Shown: positions 38,601 through 47,121 of the stretch, piece by piece | How positions within the stretch are numbered: the stretch's first letter is position 1 | Layout: each line of letters opens with the position of its first letter | From: Streptomyces sp. NRRL F-5727 | Lineage (GTDB): Bacteria; Actinomycetota; Actinomycetes; Streptomycetales; Streptomycetaceae | NCBI RefSeq assembly: GCF_000719555.1 | Contig: NZ_JOGX01000008.1 | Span: 137,550-201,549, forward strand | Direction of reading: 5' to 3' | Length of the DNA stretch: 64,000 bases | The notes under the pieces: generated by a model | The model's database searches: none | What the model was told of the DNA's origin: nothing | The model's input: only the letters and a program-made list of their open reading frames with translations | Program-made: the position numbers and the translations under genes

Positions 38601-41600
38601 GCTGTGAGGACTGCGGCTGGCAGCAGGTCGTGGCGCCGGAGCGCCGCACCCGCTGGTACGGGCACCCGTGCCCGCGCTACCGGTGCAAGGGACTGCTGAC
38701 CCCGCCCCAGCCGGGCATGCCGCGCAGCGGGGCCGGCACCTCCGGGTTCGGCTCGGCGGTCCGCGAACGGGACTACACCGGCGACTACTACCGCCGGCTC
38801 TATCTGACGGGCGGGACGTTCCGCGTGGTCACCGCGGAGCACACGGGCATGCTCACCAGGCCCGAGCGCGAGCGCGTCGAGCGCAGCTTCAAGGCGGGCA
38901 CGCACTACACCGACCCGAACGTGCTGTCGTGCACGCCCACGCTGGAACTCGGCATCGACATCGGCGAGTTGTCCGCCGTGCTGCTCGGGTCCCTGCCCAA
39001 GGGCCCCGCCAACTACGTGCAGCGGGCCGGCCGTGCGGGACGCCGTACGGGGAACGCGCTGGTGGTCGCCTTCGGCGGGCGTCGCGCCCGCGACCTGTAC
39101 TACCTGGACGAGCCGTCGGAGATGATCGCGGGGACGATCCTTCCTCCCGGCTGCTACCTGTCGGCCGTGGAGATCCTGCGCCGCCAGTACACGGCCCGGC
39201 TCCTCGATCTCGCGGCGAGCGGCGGGCTGCGGACGTCCGACGGCGAACTCCTGCCGCCGGTGCCCCGGTTGTCCTCCGCGCTGTTCGGCACCACGGGCTG
39301 GTGCCAGGACCTGGCGGACGCCGCGCAGACCCACGGCGCCACGCTGATCGAGGAGTTCCTCGCCCTGTTCCCGGAGGGCGGCGACGATGCCGACGGTGGC
39401 GTGTCGCCGTACGCGGCGGACGAGCTCAGGGCGTACGCCACCGGCGGCATCGTCCGGGCTCTGCAGGAGGCGGAGGAGGACTGGACCGGCCGGCGCGAGG
39501 AGCTCCGGCGCAGGATCGCCGCGATCGACGAGGCGGCCGAGCACCTGGTCCGCACGGACGTCGTCCAGGACCGCGAACGCCGGGAGCTGCTCGCCGAACG
39601 GCGCAGCGCGGGAGACCTGCTGCGGGAACTCAGCCAGTCGAGTGCGCACGGCACGCTGGTGGAGCTCGGACTGCTGCCGAACTACAGCCTCACCGACACC
39701 ACCACCCAGCTGGAAGCGACGCTGTACTGGACGGAGACCCCGGACGACGAGGAGGACACCCGGCCGGAGAACCCCGCGGGGGACCCGGCCAAGCGGGTGT
39801 ACCGCAGCGAGACGCGGGACTACGAGCGCTCCCGCAAGCTCGCCCTGACCGAACTGGCCCCTGGGAACAGCTTCTACGTCAACGGCTACCGACACGTGGT
39901 GCGCGCGCTCGACGTCGGCACCCCGGACCGCCGGGCCTGGGCCGAGTGGCGGCTCTGCCCGGCGTGCGGGTACGTCCGTACGCACGACGCCAGGAAGGAC
40001 ACCAGCCCGTGTCCCCGCTGCGGCGGGCGGGAGATCGCCGACGCGGGCTGCGTGCAGTACGTGCTCCAGCCGCGGCGCGTCGTCTCCCGTGACAAGCGGG
40101 ACGACGCCCGGGTGCGGGACGACCGCGACGAGCGGGACCGCCGGCACTACGCGGTGCTGACGACCGTCGACGTCGACCCGGAGCGGATCACCCCCGGGTC
40201 GTGGCGGCACGAGACGGCCGTCTTCGGCGTGGACTTCACCCGACATGCGAAGATCCGCACGCTCAACCTGGGTCTCGACCGGGAGGAGGGCAGCAGCACC
40301 GTGCCGCTCGCAGGCGCGGACGTGCGGCTCAACCCCTTTTACGTGTGCACCAGTTGCGGCGGCGCGACGGCCGAGGGCCGTCCGGTCGTGGACGTGCCCC
40401 AGCACGCGCTGACGGACTCCGGCGCGGCAAGCACCGCGGCCGCCGCCCACCACCTGCTGTGGTGCCCGCGCCGCCGGACCAGGGAGACCCCGACGGCCGA
40501 GCCGCAGGGCAAGGGTGAGGACGTGCCGCTGCTGCTCGCGCACGAGCTCACCACGGAGGCGGTGCGCATCCTGCTGCCCGCCTCCGTGGCCCGCGCCAAG
40601 GAACGCCTCGCTTCGTTCACGGCGGCCCTGTTCGCGGGCATCGCGGCGCAGTACGGCGGCGATCCCGACCACATCGACATCGCCGAGGCGACGATGCCCG
40701 ACCACCTGGGCGCCGACGGCTCCGACTGGCCGCGGCGGTTCCTCGTGGTCTACGACCGCCTCCCGGGTGGCACCGGCTATCTGCACCGGCTCGCGTCCGC
40801 CGACGGCTTCCGGGACGTGCTGCTCAAGGCGCGGGACGTCATCGAGGACTGCGGGTGCCGCGAGAAGGGTCTCGACGGCTGCCACCAGTGCCTGCTGCGG
40901 CGCGTGCCGGCGGCCGACTACGACAAGGTCAGCCGCAACGAGGTGCGGCAGATGCTGGAGGACCTCCTCGGCGAGGACGGTTCGCGCTGGCGGACCTCAC
41001 CCGTCGCGACGACCCGGCACATCCCGCTGGAGCGGCAGGCCGAGAGCGATCTGGAGATCCTGTTCATCGAGACGCTCCAGGAGTGGGCGAGGCTCGCCGA
41101 GTCCGCCGCCACCGCCGACGCGTACACCACGTCGGCCGGCACGTACGCGCTCGACCTGCGGCTGACGGGCGACGACGGGGCGACCGTGAGCTGGCGGGTC
41201 TCGCAGCAGCGTGCGCTGGACGGCACCCGGCCCGACATACTCCTCGAACGGCTCGACGCGCCCGGCCCTCGCGTCGCGGTGTACCTCGACGGCTTCGCCT
41301 ACCACGCGACCCCCGAGCACAACCGGCTGGCCGACGACGCCACCAAGCGCACCGGTCTGCGCAGCGAGGGACTGCGGGTGTTCCAGCTGTCGTACGACGA
41401 CGTCAAGGAATGGCGCGAGCGCGTACGGGACACCGGATACGCGGCGGCGGGCCCGGCCGACCCGGTCTGGCAGCCCTACCCGGCGGACGCGCAGAACCGG
41501 GCACGCGACTACTACAGCCGCATCGGCGGAGGACTGCCCGGCGAGCTGTCCGACGCCGTCTGGGTCAACCCCGCCCGGCTCCTGCTCGCCTATCTGCGGA

Positions 41601-42586
41601 CGCCTGACGCCGCACGCTGGCAGCGGCGGGCCGAAGCCGCCGCCGCGGGGCTCGTCGGCGCGGCCGACGTCCGCGCCGCCGCCCTCGGGCCGGACGGCAT
41701 CGGGCCGGCCCTGCTGTCGGCACTGGGCGGCGGGCCGGTCACGGGCCCTGCGGGACCGGTCCGGCTCGTGTACGGGCCCGACGCTTCCGGCTGCCGGCTC
41801 GTCCTGGCCGCGGACGGCCGGCGCACCCCGCCGGTCTGGACAGGTCTGACTGTGCTCGACGACAGCGCCGAGGCCATGGCCGACGCGCGGGCCCACCGGA
41901 GGCGCTGGCGGGCCTGGTTGTACTGGAGCAACGTGCTGCAGTTCCTGGACCACGGGGGCGGCGACAGCGCCCAGCTCACCACGAGCCTCGTCGACGGCTT
42001 CGCTACCGAAGCGCTGACCGTGACCGGCGGCGAGGGATGGCTGCAGTCCGCCCGGACCGAGATTCCCCGGGAGGAGTCGGCGCCGGTCGCGGCCGAGGCG
42101 GCGGCGGTCGAGGTCGGCGCCGTCCGGGACGGCGCACCGGCGGCCGTGGTCGTCGCGGCCGCGGCCTCTGCCGGAGTGGCGGCGGCCGCCGCCGAGCCGG
42201 TCGCCTCTCCGGCAACCGGCCGGGACCCGGGCTGGGACCCGGTGCTCGAACTCCTCGATCCCGACGAGGCGGGCCTGTCCGAACTGGCCTTGGCCCTGGC
42301 GGAGGCCGGGGTGCCGGCGCCCGAGGACGGTTACGAGCTCGACGAGCGGGGCTGGCAGGCAGAACTGGCCTGGCCCGCGGCCCGCGTCGGCGTGGTCCTC
42401 GCCGCCCGCGACGACGGCCCGGAGCCGGACCACGAGGCCGCCGACCGGGACAAGGCCTTCGCTGCGGCCGACTGGGACGCCCGTACGGCGACGGCCTGGG
42501 ACGCCGCCGATCTGGCCGCCCGGCTGCTCGGACGGGGCCGGGACACGAACCACGACAGCACCAGTGACGGGGAGCACACACGATGA
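35624..42586 (+). CDS. Giant DEAH helicase with DUF1998 and Vsr-like nuclease domain (DrmA/DruE-like)
   Basis: This 2320-aa Superfamily 2 helicase has motif I (TGTGSGKTES, residue about 104), a DEFH box (VLDEFHTYDG, about 226), SATLGEG (about 268) and the second RecA half with PTLELGIDIG and YVQRAGRAGRR near residue 1105-1135. Cysteine pairs occur at CPACHTD, CEDCGW, CPACGY/CPRCGG, CTSCGG and the DUF1998-type GCHQCL (about residue 1755). Residues about 1805-1935 (GTRPDILLE, VAVYLDGFAYH, LRSEGLRVFQLSYDDV) form a Vsr/PD-(D/E)xK-like nuclease. An Ala-rich tail follows. The GTG at 35624 has AAAGGGA at five bases; an earlier GTG at 35561 is weaker. It is coupled by ATGA to the UvrD-type gene. DISARM DrmA and Druantia DruE share the DUF1998 architecture. 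Confidence 0.82.
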   Translation: MKPTMAAAQLRGSLTQYLTTTYALADEGTRRALERFLGHPETGIFRGPYLRIRTPFHVADDGWQRELEWTAGFPGFAPYRHQARAWARLSTLHGPARPTLVTTGTGSGKTESFLIPVLDHCRRERARGNRGVKAVLLYPMNALATDQAGRIGDYLARPELAQVTAGLYIGDRPDTDFRRVMTRREEMRVSPPDVLITNYKMLDLLLQRGEDRSLWEGADLTYVVLDEFHTYDGAQGTDVAMLLRRLAAATGASRPGRPLGSICPVATSATLGEGPADAAGKEAGGILDVASRVFGMPFPADAVVGEERMTAEEFTGAVDYELPEPPTPQEVIACSGGPGVEAQPDLLDLDGLAQRLLGRAGLDAFRIGRLLRRHDFTHGVLSLLGGEPLDEWGLRDRLARFGYAWGRTARENPQLVLQALSRFVALLSAARDPESDERRPRPLLHIEAHLWIRPVTRVLRGVGAAPEFRWYEDDRTAARRAALHAAPVTDEESDGSSGGWPSASARPQPLPGADTAVRPAEVHLPAVYCRNCGRSGWAALSPEADPQRLVMAQDRIWRASVGRDKRRLRYFIAATQGERQQTLDALTGARPSDGGGVDPLSVVVLDGGQGTYRLPTPSDAGDLIDAWFALAVLDKKSADRAAKDDRCPACHTDNSIRFLGTAQAALASATVTQLFTGGDIALVPEERKTLLFNDSTQDAAHRAGYVANASYKFSLRSLLAHNLDESGAPTALNDLIGHVLESVDDPEALAAVVPPDLHDEPGVDRLLSGRGTGDARTWKLIGERLAFATVMEFGLRSRMGRTLELTRTAAAEVVVAEPERVTALARDIHLSLPGQLLVTGGLPTPDRYLAYVRGLLERLRLRGAVHHRWLDTWMKEAGTNRYLISGRRPEGMPAFPEGVAPPRFLLDGQKDRSEFDAITGRLGWYQDWTRRCLGLDAAGATEYLRRLLPALADERVLAVRTARDRQTRLYGLQPGHIEARLLDDAVVNKAFVSCEDCGWQQVVAPERRTRWYGHPCPRYRCKGLLTPPQPGMPRSGAGTSGFGSAVRERDYTGDYYRRLYLTGGTFRVVTAEHTGMLTRPERERVERSFKAGTHYTDPNVLSCTPTLELGIDIGELSAVLLGSLPKGPANYVQRAGRAGRRTGNALVVAFGGRRARDLYYLDEPSEMIAGTILPPGCYLSAVEILRRQYTARLLDLAASGGLRTSDGELLPPVPRLSSALFGTTGWCQDLADAAQTHGATLIEEFLALFPEGGDDADGGVSPYAADELRAYATGGIVRALQEAEEDWTGRREELRRRIAAIDEAAEHLVRTDVVQDRERRELLAERRSAGDLLRELSQSSAHGTLVELGLLPNYSLTDTTTQLEATLYWTETPDDEEDTRPENPAGDPAKRVYRSETRDYERSRKLALTELAPGNSFYVNGYRHVVRALDVGTPDRRAWAEWRLCPACGYVRTHDARKDTSPCPRCGGREIADAGCVQYVLQPRRVVSRDKRDDARVRDDRDERDRRHYAVLTTVDVDPERITPGSWRHETAVFGVDFTRHAKIRTLNLGLDREEGSSTVPLAGADVRLNPFYVCTSCGGATAEGRPVVDVPQHALTDSGAASTAAAAHHLLWCPRRRTRETPTAEPQGKGEDVPLLLAHELTTEAVRILLPASVARAKERLASFTAALFAGIAAQYGGDPDHIDIAEATMPDHLGADGSDWPRRFLVVYDRLPGGTGYLHRLASADGFRDVLLKARDVIEDCGCREKGLDGCHQCLLRRVPAADYDKVSRNEVRQMLEDLLGEDGSRWRTSPVATTRHIPLERQAESDLEILFIETLQEWARLAESAATADAYTTSAGTYALDLRLTGDDGATVSWRVSQQRALDGTRPDILLERLDAPGPRVAVYLDGFAYHATPEHNRLADDATKRTGLRSEGLRVFQLSYDDVKEWRERVRDTGYAAAGPADPVWQPYPADAQNRARDYYSRIGGGLPGELSDAVWVNPARLLLAYLRTPDAARWQRRAEAAAAGLVGAADVRAAALGPDGIGPALLSALGGGPVTGPAGPVRLVYGPDASGCRLVLAADGRRTPPVWTGLTVLDDSAEAMADARAHRRRWRAWLYWSNVLQFLDHGGGDSAQLTTSLVDGFATEALTVTGGEGWLQSARTEIPREESAPVAAEAAAVEVGAVRDGAPAAVVVAAAASAGVAAAAAEPVASPATGRDPGWDPVLELLDPDEAGLSELALALAEAGVPAPEDGYELDERGWQAELAWPAARVGVVLAARDDGPEPDHEAADRDKAFAAADWDARTATAWDAADLAARLLGRGRDTNHDSTSDGEHTR

Positions 42587-44841
42587 CCGCCTCGGGCGTG
42601 ACGCTGCGCCTGCTCGACAAGGCCGACAAGGAGATCCTCAAGCTCCCCCGCACGGTCAAGGGCGCCTTCTTCGACTTTCAGCACAAGTTCAAGACCAACC
42701 CGCACACCACCGGCCTCAAGCTCCAGCAGCTCAAGGGAGACAGCCGCCTGTGGTCGGCGCGCGTCAGCGACGACTACCGGGCGCTGCTGATCCGGCTCGC
42801 CGAGGACGACTGGCTGATCGTCTCCGTCAAGCACCGCAAGGACGTCTACGACCGGCTGTCGGCGCAGGTCAACCAGGTCACCGGTGGTATCGAGTACGTC
42901 GACCTGGAGGTCGTGGAGGAGAGCGTCCTCCGCCGGCTTCCCGCCCCGCCCGCCCCCGCGCCGGCCGCGCCTGAGGCCCCAGCGCCCGAGGCCGTCAAAC
43001 CGCAGGAGCTCTTCGCGGCCTGGACCGATACCCAGCTGTCGGAGCTCGGCGTCGCCGAGCCGCTGCTCCCGGTCATCCGGACGCTCACCACCGAGGACCA
43101 ACTGCTCGGCCTCGTCGAGTACGCGCCTCAGCTCACCGGCGAGGTACTGCTCGCCCTCGTCGACGGCAAGTCGTACGACGAAGTCCTCGACCAGGTGACG
43201 ACTCCCGTCGCCGTCGCCGAACCGGTCGACCCCGAGGACTTCCAGGCCGCGGCGCAGCGCCCGGCCACGGTCGTCACCACCTCCGACGAGGCCCTCCGCG
43301 AGGCCCTGGAGGGCGGCGACTTCAGCCGCTGGAAGGTCTTCCTTCACCCCACCCAGGCCAAGCTCGTGGAACGGCGCTACTCGGGTCCGGCCCGGGTCGG
43401 CGGCGGGCCCGGCACGGGCAAGACCATCGTCGCCCTGCACCGGGTGCGTCATCTGGTGCGGCAGCTGCCGCCCGGCCGCGACAAGCCGGTCCTCCTCACC
43501 ACCTACAACAAGAACCTCGCCGCGGACCTGCGCTCCCGGCTGCTGGAACTGGGCGGCGAGGAGCTGCTGGCCCGGGTCGAGGTCAGCCACGTCGACCAGC
43601 TGGCGCTGCGCATCGTGCGCGAGGCCGAACCGGGCAGCGGCAAGCAGGTGATGGACGACAGCCAGGCCGTACGCGAATGGCGGGCGCTGCTCGACGAGCT
43701 GGGCGAGGAAAGCTGGGACCCCGAGTTCCTGCACGACGAATGGACCCAGGTGATCCTGGGGCAGGCCGTCGCCACGCGCACCGACTACTTCCGCGCCCGA
43801 CGGGCCGGCCGCGGCCGGAACGTCACCCGGGGCGAGCGCGCCGAGATCTGGCAGCTCGCGGAACGCTTCACCCAGCGCCTGGACCGGCTCGGACGCCAGA
43901 CCTGGGACCAGGTCGCCGAGCGCGCCGCCCGGCTGGAGATGGGCCGCGAACAGCGGATCCTCTCCCTCGCACGGCAGCGGGAGGAGGCCGGCGGCCTCGA
44001 CAACATCCACGTCGCGGACGGCTCCGGTGGCTGGCTGCGCTACCGGTACCGACACATCGTGGTGGACGAGGCCCAGGACCTGCGCCCGGCGCACTGGAAG
44101 ATGCTGCGCGCGATGGCGCCCCGGGAGGCGGACGACCTGTTCCTGGTCGGCGACACCCATCAGCGCATCTACAAGAACCAGGTGACGCTCGGCAGCCTGG
44201 GCGTCAACATCCGGGGCCGGTCGTCGAAGCTGAGCCTGAGCTACCGCACGACGCGCCAGATCCTCCGCTCGGCGCTCGACGTGCTCGGTGAGACGGACTA
44301 CGACGATCTCGACGGCGACAAGGAAACGCTGGCGGGCTACCGGTCCGTGCTCAGCGGACGGCAGCCGTCAGGGCACTCCTACCCGGACTGGGCCGCCGAG
44401 CGGGAAGGCATCGCGGCCCTCATCGCGGGCTGGGACGCCGACCCCGATCTGGCCATTCCGCACGAGCAGATCGCCATCTGCGTACCGACGAACCAGATGG
44501 CCGCCGAGATCGGCTACACGCTCGGCACGCACGGCATCCGGCCGGTGGAGATCCGTGCCGACGGACCCCAGGGCGACGGCGGCGTGCACATCGGCACGAT
44601 GTTCCGGTTCAAGGGACTCGAATACCAGCGGATGATCATCGCGGGCGTGTCGGACGGCCTGGTGCCGCGCGAGGCGGTGAGCCGGCTGCGCACGAGCGAT
44701 CCGGTGCGGTACCGCCACGAGATGCAGCGGGCCCGGTCCCTGCTGTTCGTGGCGGCCACCAGGGCTCGGGACAGCGTGGATGTCTTCTGGCATGGCAACC
44801 CCAGTCCGTTCCTGGGCCCCGGACTGACGCAACAGGAGTAG
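42583..44841 (+). CDS. UvrD-type helicase with N-terminal RelE/ParE-like domain
   Basis: This 752-aa protein joins a RelE/ParE-fold module (residues 1 to about 92: FQHKFKTNPHTTGLKLQQL, SRLWSARVSDDYRALL, VKHRKDVYDRL) to a UvrD/Rep Superfamily 1 helicase. Helicase motifs are I (GGPGTGKTIVALHR, about residue 272), II (VVDEAQDL, about 490), the MFRFKGLEYQ motif and VI (LLFVAATRARD). A Pro/Ala-rich linker (about 115-145) separates the parts. Its ATG overlaps the stop of the giant DUF1998 helicase gene, so the proteins are probably partners. Whether the RelE-like part is an active mRNA nuclease or only a binding module is unknown; no separate antitoxin gene is present. A DNA-damage or anti-phage function is inferred. 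Confidence 0.82.
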   Translation: MTASGVTLRLLDKADKEILKLPRTVKGAFFDFQHKFKTNPHTTGLKLQQLKGDSRLWSARVSDDYRALLIRLAEDDWLIVSVKHRKDVYDRLSAQVNQVTGGIEYVDLEVVEESVLRRLPAPPAPAPAAPEAPAPEAVKPQELFAAWTDTQLSELGVAEPLLPVIRTLTTEDQLLGLVEYAPQLTGEVLLALVDGKSYDEVLDQVTTPVAVAEPVDPEDFQAAAQRPATVVTTSDEALREALEGGDFSRWKVFLHPTQAKLVERRYSGPARVGGGPGTGKTIVALHRVRHLVRQLPPGRDKPVLLTTYNKNLAADLRSRLLELGGEELLARVEVSHVDQLALRIVREAEPGSGKQVMDDSQAVREWRALLDELGEESWDPEFLHDEWTQVILGQAVATRTDYFRARRAGRGRNVTRGERAEIWQLAERFTQRLDRLGRQTWDQVAERAARLEMGREQRILSLARQREEAGGLDNIHVADGSGGWLRYRYRHIVVDEAQDLRPAHWKMLRAMAPREADDLFLVGDTHQRIYKNQVTLGSLGVNIRGRSSKLSLSYRTTRQILRSALDVLGETDYDDLDGDKETLAGYRSVLSGRQPSGHSYPDWAAEREGIAALIAGWDADPDLAIPHEQIAICVPTNQMAAEIGYTLGTHGIRPVEIRADGPQGDGGVHIGTMFRFKGLEYQRMIIAGVSDGLVPREAVSRLRTSDPVRYRHEMQRARSLLFVAATRARDSVDVFWHGNPSPFLGPGLTQQE

Positions 44842-45024
44842 ATCGGGGCTGGGCAAGGACCCACGAACACGCCCGCGGGGAGCCCTCTGGGACTTCCGGC
44901 CGAATCAACGAGCACGACCATGAAACAGCCGAAAGACGATCTGCATAGGCCAGTCACTCAGGGAGATGGATCTCGGCAGGTCACAGAATCGCCTAATTCT
45001 CCTCCAGGACATCTGACGCCCGCG

Positions 45025-45071
45025 CCACGACGACCGGTGTGCCGCCGCCACGGCGGCGCGCCGGTCGTCGT
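45025..45071. terminator. Strong terminator hairpin before the chaperone operon
   Basis: Outer arms of 12 perfect base pairs (cacgacgaccgg / ccggtcgtcgtg) enclose an inner 7-bp stem (gccgccg / cggcggc). It lies about 180 bases beyond the UvrD-type stop and 55 bases before the next promoter, so it probably insulates the two units. Confidence 0.75.
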
Positions 45072-45125
45072 GCTTCCCCTCCAAGGCGAAATCGCGCCAA
45101 GGTCGACCGGCCCGCAGGGAGCGCG

Positions 45126-45154
45126 TTGACCTCGCCAACACGCCTCCCTACCGT
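45126..45154 (+). promoter_or_regulatory. Consensus housekeeping (HrdB-type) promoter
   Basis: TTGACC at 45126-45131 and TACCGT at 45149-45154 are separated by exactly 17 bases. Transcription would start near 45160-45165, ahead of a GAGGGGGG ribosome site at 45180. This is one of the clearest promoters in the window. Confidence 0.7.
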
Positions 45155-45195
45155 GGGTGTTGCTGCGTCGGGGGCGGAGCGAGGGGGGCACGGGC

Positions 45196-47121
45196 TTGCG
45201 CGTGGACACGACCGGAGGGGCCGATCCGTCCGTCACGGCGGAATCCCTGCTGGACGCCGCCGTACGGGCTTTTCTGCGCGCCGAGTTCGACATCGTGCGG
45301 CCTCTTCTCCACCGGATCCGGAGCGAGTTCGGCGCGCCCGACACCGATCCCGCCGCCGTGCGGTACGACGTGCTCCTCGGCGCGCTGGCCGCGCGGGCCG
45401 GGAACTGGCCGGAAGCGGTCCGGCGCTGCCCCGACGCCCCCTACGGGGCGGAGACCGGGATCGTCCACTCCCTCGCCGTGAGCGCGCTGCGCGAACTGGC
45501 GCGGGAGGGACGGCACACCGACGCCGGCGTCGCCGCGGTCGTCATCGTGCTGTGGGCGTACCTCCTGGAGGACGAGGACCTGGGCGGCTTCCGCGCCCTG
45601 CTCCAGGAGCGGCGGGACGCGCCCGTACCGGACGAACTCTGGGAGCAGGCCCTCGGACAGCTCCGCGGCCGCGTCGCCGAGCTGCTGCGCGCCCACGACG
45701 TGCGGGCCGGGCGGGACGCGCTCGCCGCCTGGCACACGGCCTGGGAGGCCGAGTGCCAGATCGGTGCGGTCTTCCTCGCCGACGTGCCCACGGACGCGGG
45801 ACCGCACGCCCTGGTCTCCGTCGAGGAGGCCGCCCGGCAGCTCGCCCACCACGGACGCGGAGACGAGCTCCTCGCGGCCTACGCCACCCGCCACCCCGGC
45901 CTCGGCACCTGGACCGAGGAGGCTCCCGCACACCGCGCGGCCGCGCCCTTCCTGCGCAGGGCCCTGGTGGACCGGGGCCGGGACCGGGTGCGGGCCGGCG
46001 CGTGGGGCGAGGCGCTCGCCGACCTCGGCGCGGCGGTACGCCTCGGGCACCCCCTCGGCGCCGACGAGCGGGCCGACGTCCTGCGCGCGGGCAAGAACGT
46101 CGGGCGCAGCCGTACCGGGCGGGACAACTCGCCCCTCGTACGGATCGACGGGCTCGAACAGGCCCTCGTCCTCCTGCCGGGCGACGAGGTCCTGACCGCC
46201 GAACTCACCGCCGAGCTGGTACGGCAGGGCGAGAGGACCGCCGGCACCGATCCCCGGGAGAGCCGGCGATGGTACGCGCGCGCCCTGGCCGTGACACCGG
46301 GTCACCCCGCCGCCCTCGCGGGCCTCGACGCGCAGCTGCGGGCGGACCTGGAGAAGGCGCTCCGGGGGACCTACACGGGGGACGGCATCCTGGCGGACGA
46401 GGTGCGCGGGCTGCTCACCCGCCACCCGGGCCACGCGCCGGCCCGGCGGTGGCTGGAGAACCACTACACCGAGCACGCCGTGGCCGCCGCCGTCGACGGA
46501 CGCGTCGACGAGGCCCGGGGCGCCGTCCTCGCGCTGCTCCGCCACCAGGACCCGGCCGGCACGTACGACACCGAGCGCGTCGACGACCGGCTCGCGGCCC
46601 TCCTGGTCGGCGCGGCCACGCGCACCGTCGCGGGAGCGCCCCTCGCCGGCCCGCAGGACGGCCCCGCCCTGGAACACCGCGTCGCCCTGGAGGTCGCGGC
46701 CGCCCGGCAGCGCGGGGTCCTCCTCGTCCGCCGCGCCGAACTGGAACGCCGGGTCGAACTGCTGGCCACGGCCGCGGCGATCCCGGGGCCCGGCCGGGGC
46801 GACATCGCCGGGCTGGCCGACGGGGCGCTCCTCCACCTCGCCCTGCACCTCCAGGCCGACGCGGCCTGGACGGACATCATCGAACTGTTCCTCCGGGGCC
46901 GGATCCGGCCCGGCGCCGACCCGGCCCTCGACCGGGCCGTACGGGTCGCCTACCTGTGCCGCGCCCGGGCCCGCGAGCAGGCCGGCGACACCGACGGGGC
47001 GCGGCACGACCGCGCCCGCGCGGACGGCGTCCGCGCCGGCGTGCCCGCGCGTGCCCCGCTCTTCCGACGCGAGGGCCCCGTCCCCCGCACCTCCGACTCC
47101 GGACAGGACACCCTCTTTTGA
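45196..47121 (+). CDS. Helical-repeat (TPR-like) protein of chaperone cassette
   Basis: This about 641-aa protein is alpha-helical throughout, rich in Ala, Leu and Arg, with repeated helix pairs such as EAVRRCPDAPYG, WYARALAVTPGHPAALAGLDAQL and LLTRHPGHAPARRWLENHY that look like tetratricopeptide units. No enzyme motif or membrane helix is visible. The start is uncertain: TTG at 45196 lies eight bases from GAGGGGGG, GTG at 45202 is 14 bases away, and GTG at 45157 would be almost on the transcription start. Its stop overlaps the next gene. Its place at the head of an operon with GrpE-like and Hsp70-like genes suggests a client- or co-chaperone-binding scaffold. Confidence 0.6.
   Translation: MRVDTTGGADPSVTAESLLDAAVRAFLRAEFDIVRPLLHRIRSEFGAPDTDPAAVRYDVLLGALAARAGNWPEAVRRCPDAPYGAETGIVHSLAVSALRELAREGRHTDAGVAAVVIVLWAYLLEDEDLGGFRALLQERRDAPVPDELWEQALGQLRGRVAELLRAHDVRAGRDALAAWHTAWEAECQIGAVFLADVPTDAGPHALVSVEEAARQLAHHGRGDELLAAYATRHPGLGTWTEEAPAHRAAAPFLRRALVDRGRDRVRAGAWGEALADLGAAVRLGHPLGADERADVLRAGKNVGRSRTGRDNSPLVRIDGLEQALVLLPGDEVLTAELTAELVRQGERTAGTDPRESRRWYARALAVTPGHPAALAGLDAQLRADLEKALRGTYTGDGILADEVRGLLTRHPGHAPARRWLENHYTEHAVAAAVDGRVDEARGAVLALLRHQDPAGTYDTERVDDRLAALLVGAATRTVAGAPLAGPQDGPALEHRVALEVAAARQRGVLLVRRAELERRVELLATAAAIPGPGRGDIAGLADGALLHLALHLQADAAWTDIIELFLRGRIRPGADPALDRAVRVAYLCRARAREQAGDTDGARHDRARADGVRAGVPARAPLFRREGPVPRTSDSGQDTLF

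Larger units (their letters stand above)
44842..45195. other. Intergenic region between the helicase pair and the chaperone operon
   Basis: This stretch of 354 bp has no convincing gene; short frames lack ribosome sites. The part 44920-45010 is AT-richer than its surroundings. It holds a large hairpin (45025-45071) and a consensus vegetative promoter (45126-45154), so it marks a transcription-unit boundary inside the island. Confidence 0.6.

Noticed and set aside
14387..44900. Shared tctgggactt-like words near 14390 and 44885 as possible island direct repeats
   Set aside because: Only about ten bases agree, which is not significant in this sequence length.
44905..45141. 78-codon minus-strand frame in the gap before the chaperone operon
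   Set aside because: It lacks a ribosome site and runs through the terminator hairpin and promoter; no similarity recognised.
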